The notes under the pieces are model-generated. The model was not told the DNA's origin. It made no database searches and worked only from the letters and a program-made list of their open reading frames with translations. A DNA stretch of 64,000 bases from JAITWN01 sp050486285 (GTDB lineage: Bacteria; Pseudomonadota; Gammaproteobacteria; SZUA-140). Positions 8,266 through 15,560 of this stretch are shown piece after piece (positions within the stretch are counted from its first letter, which is position 1; every line of letters starts with the position of its first letter). The DNA lies in NCBI GenBank assembly GCA_050486285.1, contig JBJHCZ010000003.1:108729-172728 (forward strand). Reading direction: 5' to 3'. The position numbers and the translations under genes are program-made.

Positions 8266-8946
8266 ATGAAGCTCTCGATCATCGTCCCGGTGCTGAACGA
8301 GGGCGAGCGCCTGCGCGGCACGATCAACGCGCTGCGCCCGCTGCGCGTCAACGGCCATGAGGTCATCATCGTCGACGGCGGCAGTTCAGACGAGACGGCG
8401 GCGATCGCGACGCAGCTCGCGGACCGCGCCCTCGCCAGTCCGCGCGGCCGCGCCCTGCAGATGAACGCCGGCGCGCGGGCGGCGCGCGGCGACGTGCTGC
8501 TGTTCCTGCACGCCGACACGCTGCTACCGCCCGGCGCGGATCACCTGATCCTCGACGGCCTGCGAGAGAGCGGTCGCGGCTGGGGTCGCTTCGATGCGCG
8601 ACTCGCCGACCGCCATCCGCTGCTGCGCCTGGTCGCCCTGATGATGAACCTGCGCTCGCGCCTGACCGGCATCATGACCGGCGACCAGGCGATCTTCGTG
8701 CGCCGCGACTGGTTCGAGCGCATCGGCGGCTATCCGGAGATCGCGCTGATGGAGGACATCGCACTCAGCAAACGCCTCAAGCACGAAGGCCGGCCCTTGA
8801 GCCTGAAGGCGAAGGTGCTGACCTCGAGCCGCCGCTGGCGCGAATACGGGATCGTGCGCACGGTGGTGACGATGTGGCGACTGCGACTCGCCTATTTCCT
8901 CGGCGCGGACCCCGACCATCTCGCCCAGCGCTATGACCGCCGCTAG
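8266..8946 (+). CDS. Family 2 glycosyltransferase, TIGR04283-like
   Basis: 226 aa. A GT-A fold is indicated by MKLSIIVPVLNEGERL, VIIVDGGSSDETA, the segment RGRALQMNAGARAARGDVLL and the metal-binding FLHADT. This pattern matches the TIGR04283 family, which usually sits beside the TIGR04282 family, as here. The names of both families refer to arsenosugar synthesis, but the substrate is unproven. The stop codon lies inside the left arm of the palindromic element that follows, so the last residues may have been altered by insertion of that element. Confidence 0.82.
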   Translation: MKLSIIVPVLNEGERLRGTINALRPLRVNGHEVIIVDGGSSDETAAIATQLADRALASPRGRALQMNAGARAARGDVLLFLHADTLLPPGADHLILDGLRESGRGWGRFDARLADRHPLLRLVALMMNLRSRLTGIMTGDQAIFVRRDWFERIGGYPEIALMEDIALSKRLKHEGRPLSLKAKVLTSSRRWREYGIVRTVVTMWRLRLAYFLGADPDHLAQRYDRR

Positions 8947-9122
8947 CAGGCCGTCGAGGAAGCCCGGCGGGTTTGCGCGGGGTCAGAGTCGTTTGATCGA
9001 CATTGCATCAGCCGGAATTGATGATCCCGGTGATCAAACGACGCTGACCCCATCAATCCGGCGGCAGCGAGGCAAGCCATTCGCGGAGAAAACCCGCCGG
9101 GCCTCCTCGACGGCCTGCTAGC
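8942..9122. repeat. 181-bp nested palindrome (MITE- or REP-like)
   Basis: The outer arms match over about 33 bp with one mismatch (GCTAGCAGGCCGTCGAGGA at the left edge, its complement at 9104-9122). Inside lies a second pair of arms, 8979-8998 and 9032-9051, which differ at one of 20 positions and begin with GGGGTCAG. The right half has about 40 extra bases between outer and inner arms. The element fills the whole gap between the two glycosyltransferase genes and supplies the stop codon of the first. Confidence 0.8.
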
Positions 9123-9124
9123 CG

Positions 9125-9778
9125 ATGCGCTGCCCGGACGCACGTATCCTGGTGTTCGCGAAGGCGCCGCTGCCCGGCGCCGTCAAGACCCGGTTGATCC
9201 CCGCGCTCGGCGCCGACGGCGCGGCGGCGCTGCACGCGACGCTGGTCGGCCATGCCCTCGACGTCGCGACGGCCAGCGCGTTGTGCCCTGTTGAACTGTG
9301 GTGCGCGCCGGACAGCAGCGATCCGTTCTTCGCGAACTGCGCCGGACGCTGGCCGGTATCGCTGCACACACAGCAGGGCCCCGACCTCGGCGCCCGCATG
9401 CGTCACGCACTCGCCGCCGCGCTGACGCGATCGAGGCGCGCACTGCTGATCGGCAGCGACTGTCCCGCGCTGACCCCCGCATTGCTCGTGCGCGCGCTCG
9501 ACAGTCTCGATGACGACGACACTGATGCAGTGTTCACGCCGGCATTTGACGGCGGCTACGTCCTGATCGGGTTGCGCCGGATCGATGACCGGCTGTTCGA
9601 CGCGATGCCGTGGGGAAGTGAACGTGTCATGGACGAGACGCGCGCGCGCCTGCGCGAGGCAGGCTGGCGCTGGACGGAAACCGGGACCTTGCGCGACATC
9701 GACGCGCCGGAGGATCTGGTCGAACTGGAAGCCCACGGCATCGCGGGATTGACCGGGCTCAGATCCCAGGGGGTCTGA
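9125..9778 (+). CDS. TIGR04282-like glycosyltransferase (DUF2064)
   Basis: 217 aa. The start ARILVFAKAPLPGAVKTRL is the hallmark of the family. LLIGSDCPALTPALL and FTPAFDGGYVLIGLR form the nucleotide-sugar and metal-binding core, and the protein ends in a short helix region with RDIDAPEDLVEL. The family is a nucleotidyltransferase-like GT-A fold and travels with the TIGR04283 glycosyltransferase. No arsenic-methylation or radical-SAM gene is nearby, so the arsenosugar label should not be taken as a function here. Confidence 0.85.
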   Translation: MRCPDARILVFAKAPLPGAVKTRLIPALGADGAAALHATLVGHALDVATASALCPVELWCAPDSSDPFFANCAGRWPVSLHTQQGPDLGARMRHALAAALTRSRRALLIGSDCPALTPALLVRALDSLDDDDTDAVFTPAFDGGYVLIGLRRIDDRLFDAMPWGSERVMDETRARLREAGWRWTETGTLRDIDAPEDLVELEAHGIAGLTGLRSQGV

Positions 9779-9793
9779 GCTTCTCCGATCCGG

Positions 9794-10507
9794 CTACACA
9801 GGCCGGTCGATCAAGCGGTACCTGACAGGCACGTTGAGTTCGATGCCCGCCGCCGGCAGGTCAGCGCTCTCCGGCAGGCGCGCGAGCCGCGTCAGGCTGT
9901 CGACCGCCGCGCTGTCGAGCACGCGATAGCCCGAACTCGCGACGACCTCGATCGCGCTGAGCCGACCGTCCCCGTCGACGCGAACGGCGACCACGACCTC
10001 GCCCTCCCATCCCCGCCGTCGCGCGAGCGGCGGATAATAAAAATAAGTCTCGACCGCCTCTCCGATCCGCGCGCGCAGCTCCCCCTCCCCCACCGAGCCC
10101 CGGACTGAATTCGGTGAATTCGGGGTCAGATCAACAATTCGGTCACCGACGTTGTCGCCCTCCACGGCCGGCGTCTGGCCGGAGATCGGGGACGGGGCTT
10201 CAGAGCTCTCTGCCGGCGCCGCCTGGCGCACGGCGGCGATGTCCTCAACGGACTGCGGCGGACGGGCGGGCTTATTCATGGCCGCAGGCGATTCCTGCCT
10301 GTCTATCGATTCCGGCTCGATTCTGGACAGCGTCGCCTCGGATTGCCGCGCGACATCGCGCGACGGCGCCTTGAGCGCAAGCTGCAACGGCGCCCCGCCG
10401 GCTGCTGTCGTGACCGGCGCCGAAGGCGTCTCCGGCCACGACAGCAGCAGCCCCGCGTGCGCCAGCAGCGAGATCAGTACGAAACGCGTGAGCGTTGCGT
10501 GCGTCAA
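9794..10507 (-). CDS. tonB: TonB-family energy transducer
   Basis: 237 aa. An N-terminal membrane anchor (FVLISLLAHAGLLLSW) is followed by a long low-complexity periplasmic linker and a C-terminal TonB domain (about residues 145-237, with YFYYPPLARRRGWEGEVVV and SGYRVLDSAAVDSL). It would couple the ExbBD proton motive force to outer-membrane receptors. Its ATG overlaps the btuB stop (ATGA), so it is co-transcribed with the B12 receptor under the riboswitch and is probably dedicated to B12 uptake. The linker segment DLTPNS is encoded by a GGGGTCAG-type repeat fragment. No exbBD in this window. Confidence 0.88.
   Translation of the reverse strand: MTHATLTRFVLISLLAHAGLLLSWPETPSAPVTTAAGGAPLQLALKAPSRDVARQSEATLSRIEPESIDRQESPAAMNKPARPPQSVEDIAAVRQAAPAESSEAPSPISGQTPAVEGDNVGDRIVDLTPNSPNSVRGSVGEGELRARIGEAVETYFYYPPLARRRGWEGEVVVAVRVDGDGRLSAIEVVASSGYRVLDSAAVDSLTRLARLPESADLPAAGIELNVPVRYRLIDRPV
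10122..10135. repeat. GGGGTCAG half-element inside tonB
   Basis: GGGGTCAGATCAAC lies inside the tonB linker region, flanked by the near-duplicate GAATTCGGTGAATTC. It matches the arm of the intergenic hairpins and is read in frame as DLTPNS on the minus strand. No complementary arm was seen, so it is a half copy or a coincidence. Confidence 0.4.
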
Positions 10508-12318
10508 GCAGGATCTCCACTACGCTGCCAACGCCAGGCCAGCTGTACGAAGTACGAGCGTTCCGCGGTATTGAAGCCGTCGGCGAGCGTGTAGTCCTTG
10601 TCGAACAGGTTCTCGACGCGCGCGCGCAGCGACCATTCCGGCGTCAACCACCACCCTGCGTTCAGATTGACGAGCCCGTAACCGGCAAGGCGGACATCGC
10701 TGAAATCGGAATCCTTGCGTTTCGACGCCGCGAGCACATCGGCGCCGACCTGCCACTGCCCGCCGTCATAGCCGAGCGATGCGGTCACGCTGCGCTTCGC
10801 GCGTCGCGGCAGCGGATTGCCGCTGGTCCGGCTCTCGGGATCCTGGACGATCGCCTCGACACCGGCGCGCCAGCGCTCGTGAGTGAACTCGTAACCGGCC
10901 TCGGCGCCGCGGATACGCGCCTTGCCGATGTTCACCATGCTGCTGGTATTGATGAAATCAAACTCGATCAGGTTTTCAATATCGTTGCGAAAGACGCTCA
11001 GCGTCAGTCGCTGCGCGGGCGACAAACGATGACGCAAACCGAGCTCGATATTGCGTGACTCCTCCGCTTCGAGATCGGGATTACCGCCAAAGCCGAAGCG
11101 ATCGGAAAAGTCCGGCGCGCGGAATGCGGTGCCCGCCGACGCGATCAGTCTCGTTGCGTCCGACAACCGGTAACCATAACCTGCGTCCCACGTCGTGTGC
11201 CCGCCGAAGGCCTCGTGGTCGGTATAGCGCGCGGCGACCAGCAGGCTGTGCCGGCCGAAATCGGCGCTGTCCTGCAGGTAGACCGCTTTCGTATCGGCCT
11301 TCTCATCGAATCCGCTGCCGAAGGACACCGCCTCCACCTCCTCACGCATGAACCAGACACCGGCCGTCACCAGCCTCGTCGCGCCGAACTGCACGTCGTT
11401 CTGCCAGTCCACCATGCGCCGGTCGGTATGTGCAAAGTCCGCGCTCTGGTTCTGGTCGATCTCGTCGCGTGCCTGGCTCAGTTGCAGGCGAGACACCCAG
11501 GTCTCCGCCGGCTGCGCCTCGAGCGTCAACGCGGTCACCGAGTTACGGAAGTCCTGGTCGAGCTCGGGATCGGACGCGAAGAAATCGAGATATTCGGTAT
11601 TGCCGCGCGCGTCGAAGTGGCTCAGCTCGACGTCCAGCACGCCGACGCGACGCCCTGCATGCGCGGTGATCGTCGTGTTGTCGTGGCCGCGATCGATATC
11701 CGAGCCTGTACGCGGCGGGAAGCCGTCGGTATCGACCCGCGAGGCCTCGACGCCGGCGCGCCAGCCGTCCTGCACATGGCGCGCGCCGGCTGTCAGCTTG
11801 CGCGTACCGAAATTGCCCGCACCGGCCGACGCATCGGCCTGCGTGCCCGCAGACGCGCGTCGCGTGATGATATTGATGACGCCGCCGATCGCGTCCGAGC
11901 CGTACAACGACGAACGCGGTCCCTTGACGATCTCGATGCGCTCGATGACGGCCGGATCGAGGTTGTGCAACGCCGCGCCGCCGATCGTGCCCGGATTGAT
12001 GCGCACGCCGTCGATCATCACCAGCGTGTGGTCGCTGTTGGTACCGCGCAGGAACAGCGAGGTCGCCTGGCCGGGACCGCCGTTGCGGCCGATGTCGAGT
12101 CCGGCATGAAAGCGCAACAGGTCGGCGACGTCGGTCGGCTGGCTGCGCTCGATCTGATCGCGCGTGATCACGATCACGGGCGCGAGCACCTGGTCGGCGA
12201 GCTGCGCGGTGCGCGTCGCGGTGACGATGACCGCATCGCCGTCAGCGGCCGTCGCGATCATGGGAAAAGACAGGGGAGCGAGCAGCACGCCCGCCACGCA
12301 AAGGGACAGTCTGGACAT
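10504..12318 (-). CDS. btuB: TonB-dependent vitamin B12 receptor BtuB
   Basis: 604 aa. Signal peptide (LSLCVAGVLLAPLSFPMIATA), TonB box region DAVIVTATRTAQ, plug domain with LFLRGTNSDHTLVMIDGVR and RIEIVKGPRSSLYGSDAIGG, then a 22-strand-type barrel ending in SYFVQLAWRWQ before a short tail. Plug sequence, length and an upstream cobalamin riboswitch identify it as the B12 receptor rather than a siderophore receptor. It is followed, with a 4-nt overlap, by its own tonB. The start ATG has GGAGACTCC just upstream. Confidence 0.93.
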   Translation of the reverse strand: MSRLSLCVAGVLLAPLSFPMIATAADGDAVIVTATRTAQLADQVLAPVIVITRDQIERSQPTDVADLLRFHAGLDIGRNGGPGQATSLFLRGTNSDHTLVMIDGVRINPGTIGGAALHNLDPAVIERIEIVKGPRSSLYGSDAIGGVINIITRRASAGTQADASAGAGNFGTRKLTAGARHVQDGWRAGVEASRVDTDGFPPRTGSDIDRGHDNTTITAHAGRRVGVLDVELSHFDARGNTEYLDFFASDPELDQDFRNSVTALTLEAQPAETWVSRLQLSQARDEIDQNQSADFAHTDRRMVDWQNDVQFGATRLVTAGVWFMREEVEAVSFGSGFDEKADTKAVYLQDSADFGRHSLLVAARYTDHEAFGGHTTWDAGYGYRLSDATRLIASAGTAFRAPDFSDRFGFGGNPDLEAEESRNIELGLRHRLSPAQRLTLSVFRNDIENLIEFDFINTSSMVNIGKARIRGAEAGYEFTHERWRAGVEAIVQDPESRTSGNPLPRRAKRSVTASLGYDGGQWQVGADVLAASKRKDSDFSDVRLAGYGLVNLNAGWWLTPEWSLRARVENLFDKDYTLADGFNTAERSYFVQLAWRWQRSGDPA

Positions 12319-12454
12319 TGGAGTCTCCGTTCATCGCGCACACCCGCACGCGGTTCTTGTCGTTATGCCGCGGGAACGTCGACGGAGAATAAAGAAAAAC
12401 GGGAGGGATGCGATGATCCTGACCCGGTCGCCCGCCGCGACGCCCAACGGAATC

Positions 12455-12657
12455 CTCCCAGGCCGGTCTCCGGGCTCGCGAGTGGATCTTCTGATCCGGG
12501 ACCGGCGCCTTCCCGTGCCGTGGCACAGTGGCGGATGCCGGTCCTTGACTCGCTTACCGTTGCGGGGGCAGCGTCGGGATTGCCGTGGGGCCGAAAGGCC
12601 CGGGCGCACCGACTTCCCGTTTCATCCCTTGGGCGAAGGCCCGCGGGACACCTGAGT
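12455..12657 (-). promoter_or_regulatory. Cobalamin (AdoCbl) riboswitch
   Basis: Read on the minus strand, the region shows the standard order: AGGTG near the 5' side, GGATGAAACGGGAA, GGTGC, CGACGCTGCCCCCGCAACGG (the B12-box core), GCCACTG, GGGAAGG, and finally AGCCCGGAGACCGGCC. It ends about 140 nt upstream of the btuB start, leaving room for an expression platform. Ligand binding should repress btuB and tonB. Confidence 0.95.
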
Positions 12658-12746
12658 GGCAGTCAAGATAACGAAAGATTACGGCAGAGTAAAGCATATG
12701 AAGTAAACTTGCTCCGCGCCCTGGCCATACACACTGATCACCGGAT

Positions 12747-13715
12747 ATGGACCGATTCGACAGAATCTACGCGCTCGACCGCCTGCTGCGGCAGACCAGG
12801 CGGCCTGTCTCCGCCGAGACCCTGCAAGCGAAACTGGAATGCTCGCGCGCTACGCTGTTTCGTGCCATCGAGGATATGCGCGATCACCTCGGCGCACCGC
12901 TGGCCTACGACCGTGCACTCAACGGCTACCACTACGACACCCGCGCCGGCGAACATCCGTACGAACTGCCGGGGCTGTGGTTCAATGCCTCTGAACTCTA
13001 TGCGCTGCTGGTCATTCAGCGCCTGCTCGCCAATCTCCAGCCCGGACTGCTCGAACGCGACCTCGCACCGCTGCGGGCGCGCATCGAAAAAATGCTGGGA
13101 CACGAATCGCTGAAAAAGAGCGACATCGCCGACCGCGTACGTATCCTGCACATCGCCGCGCGCCCTACCGGCGAACACTTTTCGGCCACTGCCGACGCCC
13201 TGATGCGTCGCCGGCGACTCCGCATCGCCTATCACGGCCGTGAGCGCGATACCGTCACCGAGCGCGACGTCTCGCCGCAGCGGCTGATCCATTACCGGGA
13301 CAACTGGTATCTCGATGCCTGGTGCCATCGGCGCGATGCACTGCGCAGCTTCTCGATCGACCGCATCCGCCACTGCCGGATCCTCGTGAACTACTCAAAA
13401 GAGATCGGGCAGCGCGAACTGGACAACCACTTCGCCAGTGCATATGGCATCTTCGCGGGGGAGCCGAAGCATACCGCCGTGCTGCGATTCTCGGCGCGAG
13501 CCGCGCGCTGGGTTGCCGACGAACACTGGCACCCGGCGCAGAAAGGCCAGTTCCTCGCGGACAGCGGCTATGAGCTGCATGTCCCCTACGGAGATTCACG
13601 CGAACTGGTCATGGACATCCTGCGCTATGGGCCGGAAGTCGAGGTCATCGGGCCGAAGGCGTTGCGGGCGGAGGTGGCGGAGCGGCTGGGACAGGCTGCG
13701 CAACGCTACAGATAG
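12747..13715 (+). CDS. WYL-domain transcriptional regulator (HTH + WYL + WCX)
   Basis: 322 aa. An N-terminal winged helix (VSAETLQAKLECSRATLFRAIEDM, about residues 20-45), a WYL domain around residues 150-215 with the ligand-loop signature HYRDNWYLDAWC and FSIDRI, and a C-terminal WCX-type extension. WYL regulators bind nucleotides or nucleic acid ligands and often control CRISPR-cas and other defence genes. It is the last plus-strand gene before csb1, separated by a 584-bp gap, so regulation of the cas operon is a reasonable but unproven guess. It is divergent from btuB. Confidence 0.88.
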   Translation: MDRFDRIYALDRLLRQTRRPVSAETLQAKLECSRATLFRAIEDMRDHLGAPLAYDRALNGYHYDTRAGEHPYELPGLWFNASELYALLVIQRLLANLQPGLLERDLAPLRARIEKMLGHESLKKSDIADRVRILHIAARPTGEHFSATADALMRRRRLRIAYHGRERDTVTERDVSPQRLIHYRDNWYLDAWCHRRDALRSFSIDRIRHCRILVNYSKEIGQRELDNHFASAYGIFAGEPKHTAVLRFSARAARWVADEHWHPAQKGQFLADSGYELHVPYGDSRELVMDILRYGPEVEVIGPKALRAEVAERLGQAAQRYR

Positions 13716-13837
13716 TCTGTAAACCATCCCTGCTTACTACTTTGGTTGTAGCTATCGGTGCATCTCGTCAAATGAACGACCTCGGATGTCTGCCGTGGAT
13801 GGAGCGGCACAGGCGACAATATCTTCGTTAACTCCAC

Positions 13838-13866
13838 TTCACCGTCTCACGGATTGAGACGGTGAA
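13838..13866. promoter_or_regulatory. 12-bp inverted repeat, candidate operator
   Basis: TTCACCGTCTCA and its exact complement TGAGACGGTGAA are separated by 5 nt (CGGAT). The centre-to-centre geometry suits a dimeric DNA-binding protein such as the adjacent WYL regulator. No T tract follows, so a terminator is less likely. Confidence 0.5.
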
Positions 13867-13991
13867 CGTGTCATCATTTCTGTGACAACGCGCATGCGGA
13901 GTGGAAAGATCGGCGGACATGGGCGAACATACAACACAAGGGATCTCCCACCCAGAGGCACAAGAACCAAGGATAAACATCGCTTCAGGAC

Positions 13992-14171
13992 ATGAACGCC
14001 TCGCTTCATAAGCACCTGACAAACTGCATGCTGCTGTTAATGGACGGCAATTCGATCTGCGGCCGAGGAGACGACTACTTAGGAACTAGCTGCATCAGCG
14101 GGCTGCGACCGATCGATAACAAGCTACACGTCGTAATCGGCGACACGGTCAGATACACAGTGATGACATAG
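13992..14171 (+). CDS. Possible small ORF upstream of csb1
   Basis: 59 codons from ATG to TAG (begins MNASLHKHLTNCMLLL, ends VRYTVMT). An AGGA lies four bases before the ATG, a poor spacing. Codon use is unlike the GC-rich neighbours, and no family is recognised. It overlaps the repeat-like fragment at 14046-14064. It may be a spurious frame. Confidence 0.2.
   Translation: MNASLHKHLTNCMLLLMDGNSICGRGDDYLGTSCISGLRPIDNKLHVVIGDTVRYTVMT
14046..14064 (+). other. Fragment resembling the CRISPR repeat core
   Basis: GGCAATTCGATCTGCGGCC resembles the array repeat segment GCGAATTCGCTGCGGCC with a 2-nt insertion, in the same orientation as the array. It lies about 235 bp upstream of csb1. Degenerate repeats upstream of cas operons can belong to cas-regulating crRNA-like RNAs in other types. 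A matching second half-repeat at proper distance was not clear, so this is tentative. Confidence 0.25.
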
Positions 14172-14299
14172 GAAAGCGTCAAATGCACAAATGCGGTATA
14201 TCACCTCAGCACGCCTGAAGCATATCGAGTAACCAACCGTTTCCGAGGTGGAAAGAGTTCAACACACACCATTCAAGAAGACACTGATGGGAGGACGCA

Positions 14300-15559
14300 A
14301 TGGATAACACATTAACGCTTCAGGATCTGAAGAATGCAGTAACCGGCAATGCGGCAGCCTTCCGCTGCCGCCGGCGGCTCCAGCCTGCGGGCGGCGAAGG
14401 CGACAAGGTCTTCCCTCCGACCTTTGCCGGCGCAGTGTATGCGATCGAGCAGCGGCGTGTGCCCGGACGCGATGCGCCGGTGACCTGCGTGCTGCTCGAC
14501 AGCGTCCAGAGTCAGGCCAACCGCATGGAGCTGGCGCTACAGGAGGGGGTCGATGCCGGGAAAATCAAGATACCACTGGTAGTAGTGGACTTCTCAAACC
14601 ACGGCCCGACCGGCGACGTGGAAGCAGACGGGAAGGCGGGTCGGCTGATCGACGCTGTCGGCAGGATCACTAGCCTGCAGGCGCCCCACCGCCTGGCCGA
14701 CGCCATCCTGCGGGACAGCGAACTGGATGGCGTGGAATTCAGAAAGTCTGACATCGGCAAAGCGCTCAATACAGTCAGTCTCGCCAACGCCACGCCGCTG
14801 TTCGAGCTTTGCCCCACGGCGTTGTTGTTCGGCATGTGGGATTCCACCGGGCCGAAGGGAGGTCTGGGACCGAAATTCGAGCGTGCAGTGGTGTCGGAGA
14901 TCGTCGGCATCGGCGCGGAAGCCGGAGACCTGCTGCGAGGGGTGCGGCGCGATCCGCTCGAAATCCGTGCTGCCGTGAAGGTTCAGAAGAATGCTGACAG
15001 CTCATGGAGAGTCTCCGATGATCCCAAGGCCAAAGGTGTCGTCGCGCCCTCCGAGATCAATCATTCCAGCGTCCCCTATCCGAAACGGCGCGATCAAAAG
15101 GCAGATGACAACTACTATGCCGGCGCGACTATAGAGTACGCCGAACAGACGACCACGCTATCTTTGATCTGCCTGCGCCGGCTGAGATTCCCGCTCGGCG
15201 ATAAGACTGACAACGAGGCCGATCAGGCCGCGCGCACGGTGCTGGCCGCTCTGGGCCTGTGCGGTGCGACGCTTGCCTTCGAGGCCGGTGTCGGCCTGCG
15301 CTCGCGTAGTCTGCTCTGGCCCGATGGGCCAATGAGCTGGGATCTGCTCGAACGCCCCGGCGCGAAGCCTCGCGAGTTCGCGCTGACGGGCGAACAGGCC
15401 GTGGCATTGCTCAACGAGGCAATCAATGCCGCCCGCAAGAGCGGTCTCGCTTGGCGCGAGGAACCCGTTGTTCTCAAACCCTCGGCCGAACTGCTCAAGC
15501 TAGTGCGACTCAGCCAGCTTCAGGCGACGAAGGAAGTGGCGGAAACAGGGGGCGCTTGA
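14300..15559 (+). CDS. csb1: Type I-G CRISPR backbone protein Csb1 (Cas7)
   Basis: 419 aa. The sequence matches the Csb1/GSU0053 family: LQDLKNAVTGNAAAFRCRRR, FPPTFAGAVYAIEQRR, the segment CVLLDSVQSQANRMELAL, and GMWDSTGPKGGLGPKFERAVVSEI. Csb1 is the Cas7-type subunit that coats the crRNA spacer in the type I-G complex. A GGGAGG ribosome binding site precedes the ATG. It is the first cas gene; csb2 begins one base after its stop codon. Confidence 0.93.
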   Translation: MDNTLTLQDLKNAVTGNAAAFRCRRRLQPAGGEGDKVFPPTFAGAVYAIEQRRVPGRDAPVTCVLLDSVQSQANRMELALQEGVDAGKIKIPLVVVDFSNHGPTGDVEADGKAGRLIDAVGRITSLQAPHRLADAILRDSELDGVEFRKSDIGKALNTVSLANATPLFELCPTALLFGMWDSTGPKGGLGPKFERAVVSEIVGIGAEAGDLLRGVRRDPLEIRAAVKVQKNADSSWRVSDDPKAKGVVAPSEINHSSVPYPKRRDQKADDNYYAGATIEYAEQTTTLSLICLRRLRFPLGDKTDNEADQAARTVLAALGLCGATLAFEAGVGLRSRSLLWPDGPMSWDLLERPGAKPREFALTGEQAVALLNEAINAARKSGLAWREEPVVLKPSAELLKLVRLSQLQATKEVAETGGA

Positions 15560-15560
15560 G

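Larger units (their letters stand above)
13716..14299. other. 584-bp gap between WYL regulator and csb1
   Basis: Visibly AT-richer than its neighbours. It contains a 12-bp inverted repeat, one possible 59-aa reading frame, a fragment resembling the CRISPR repeat core, and the ribosome binding site GGGAGG of csb1 at 14289-14294. The cas promoter should lie here, but no strong -10/-35 pair stood out. Confidence 0.7.

Noticed and set aside
8266..9778. Arsenosugar biosynthesis as the role of the two glycosyltransferases
   Set aside because: The family names suggest it, but no arsenic methyltransferase or radical-SAM partner is nearby; only glycosyltransferase-like function is supported.
13828..14022. 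64-aa minus-strand frame upstream of csb1
   Set aside because: No ribosome binding site, overlaps the inverted repeat at 13838-13866, and no recognisable sequence.
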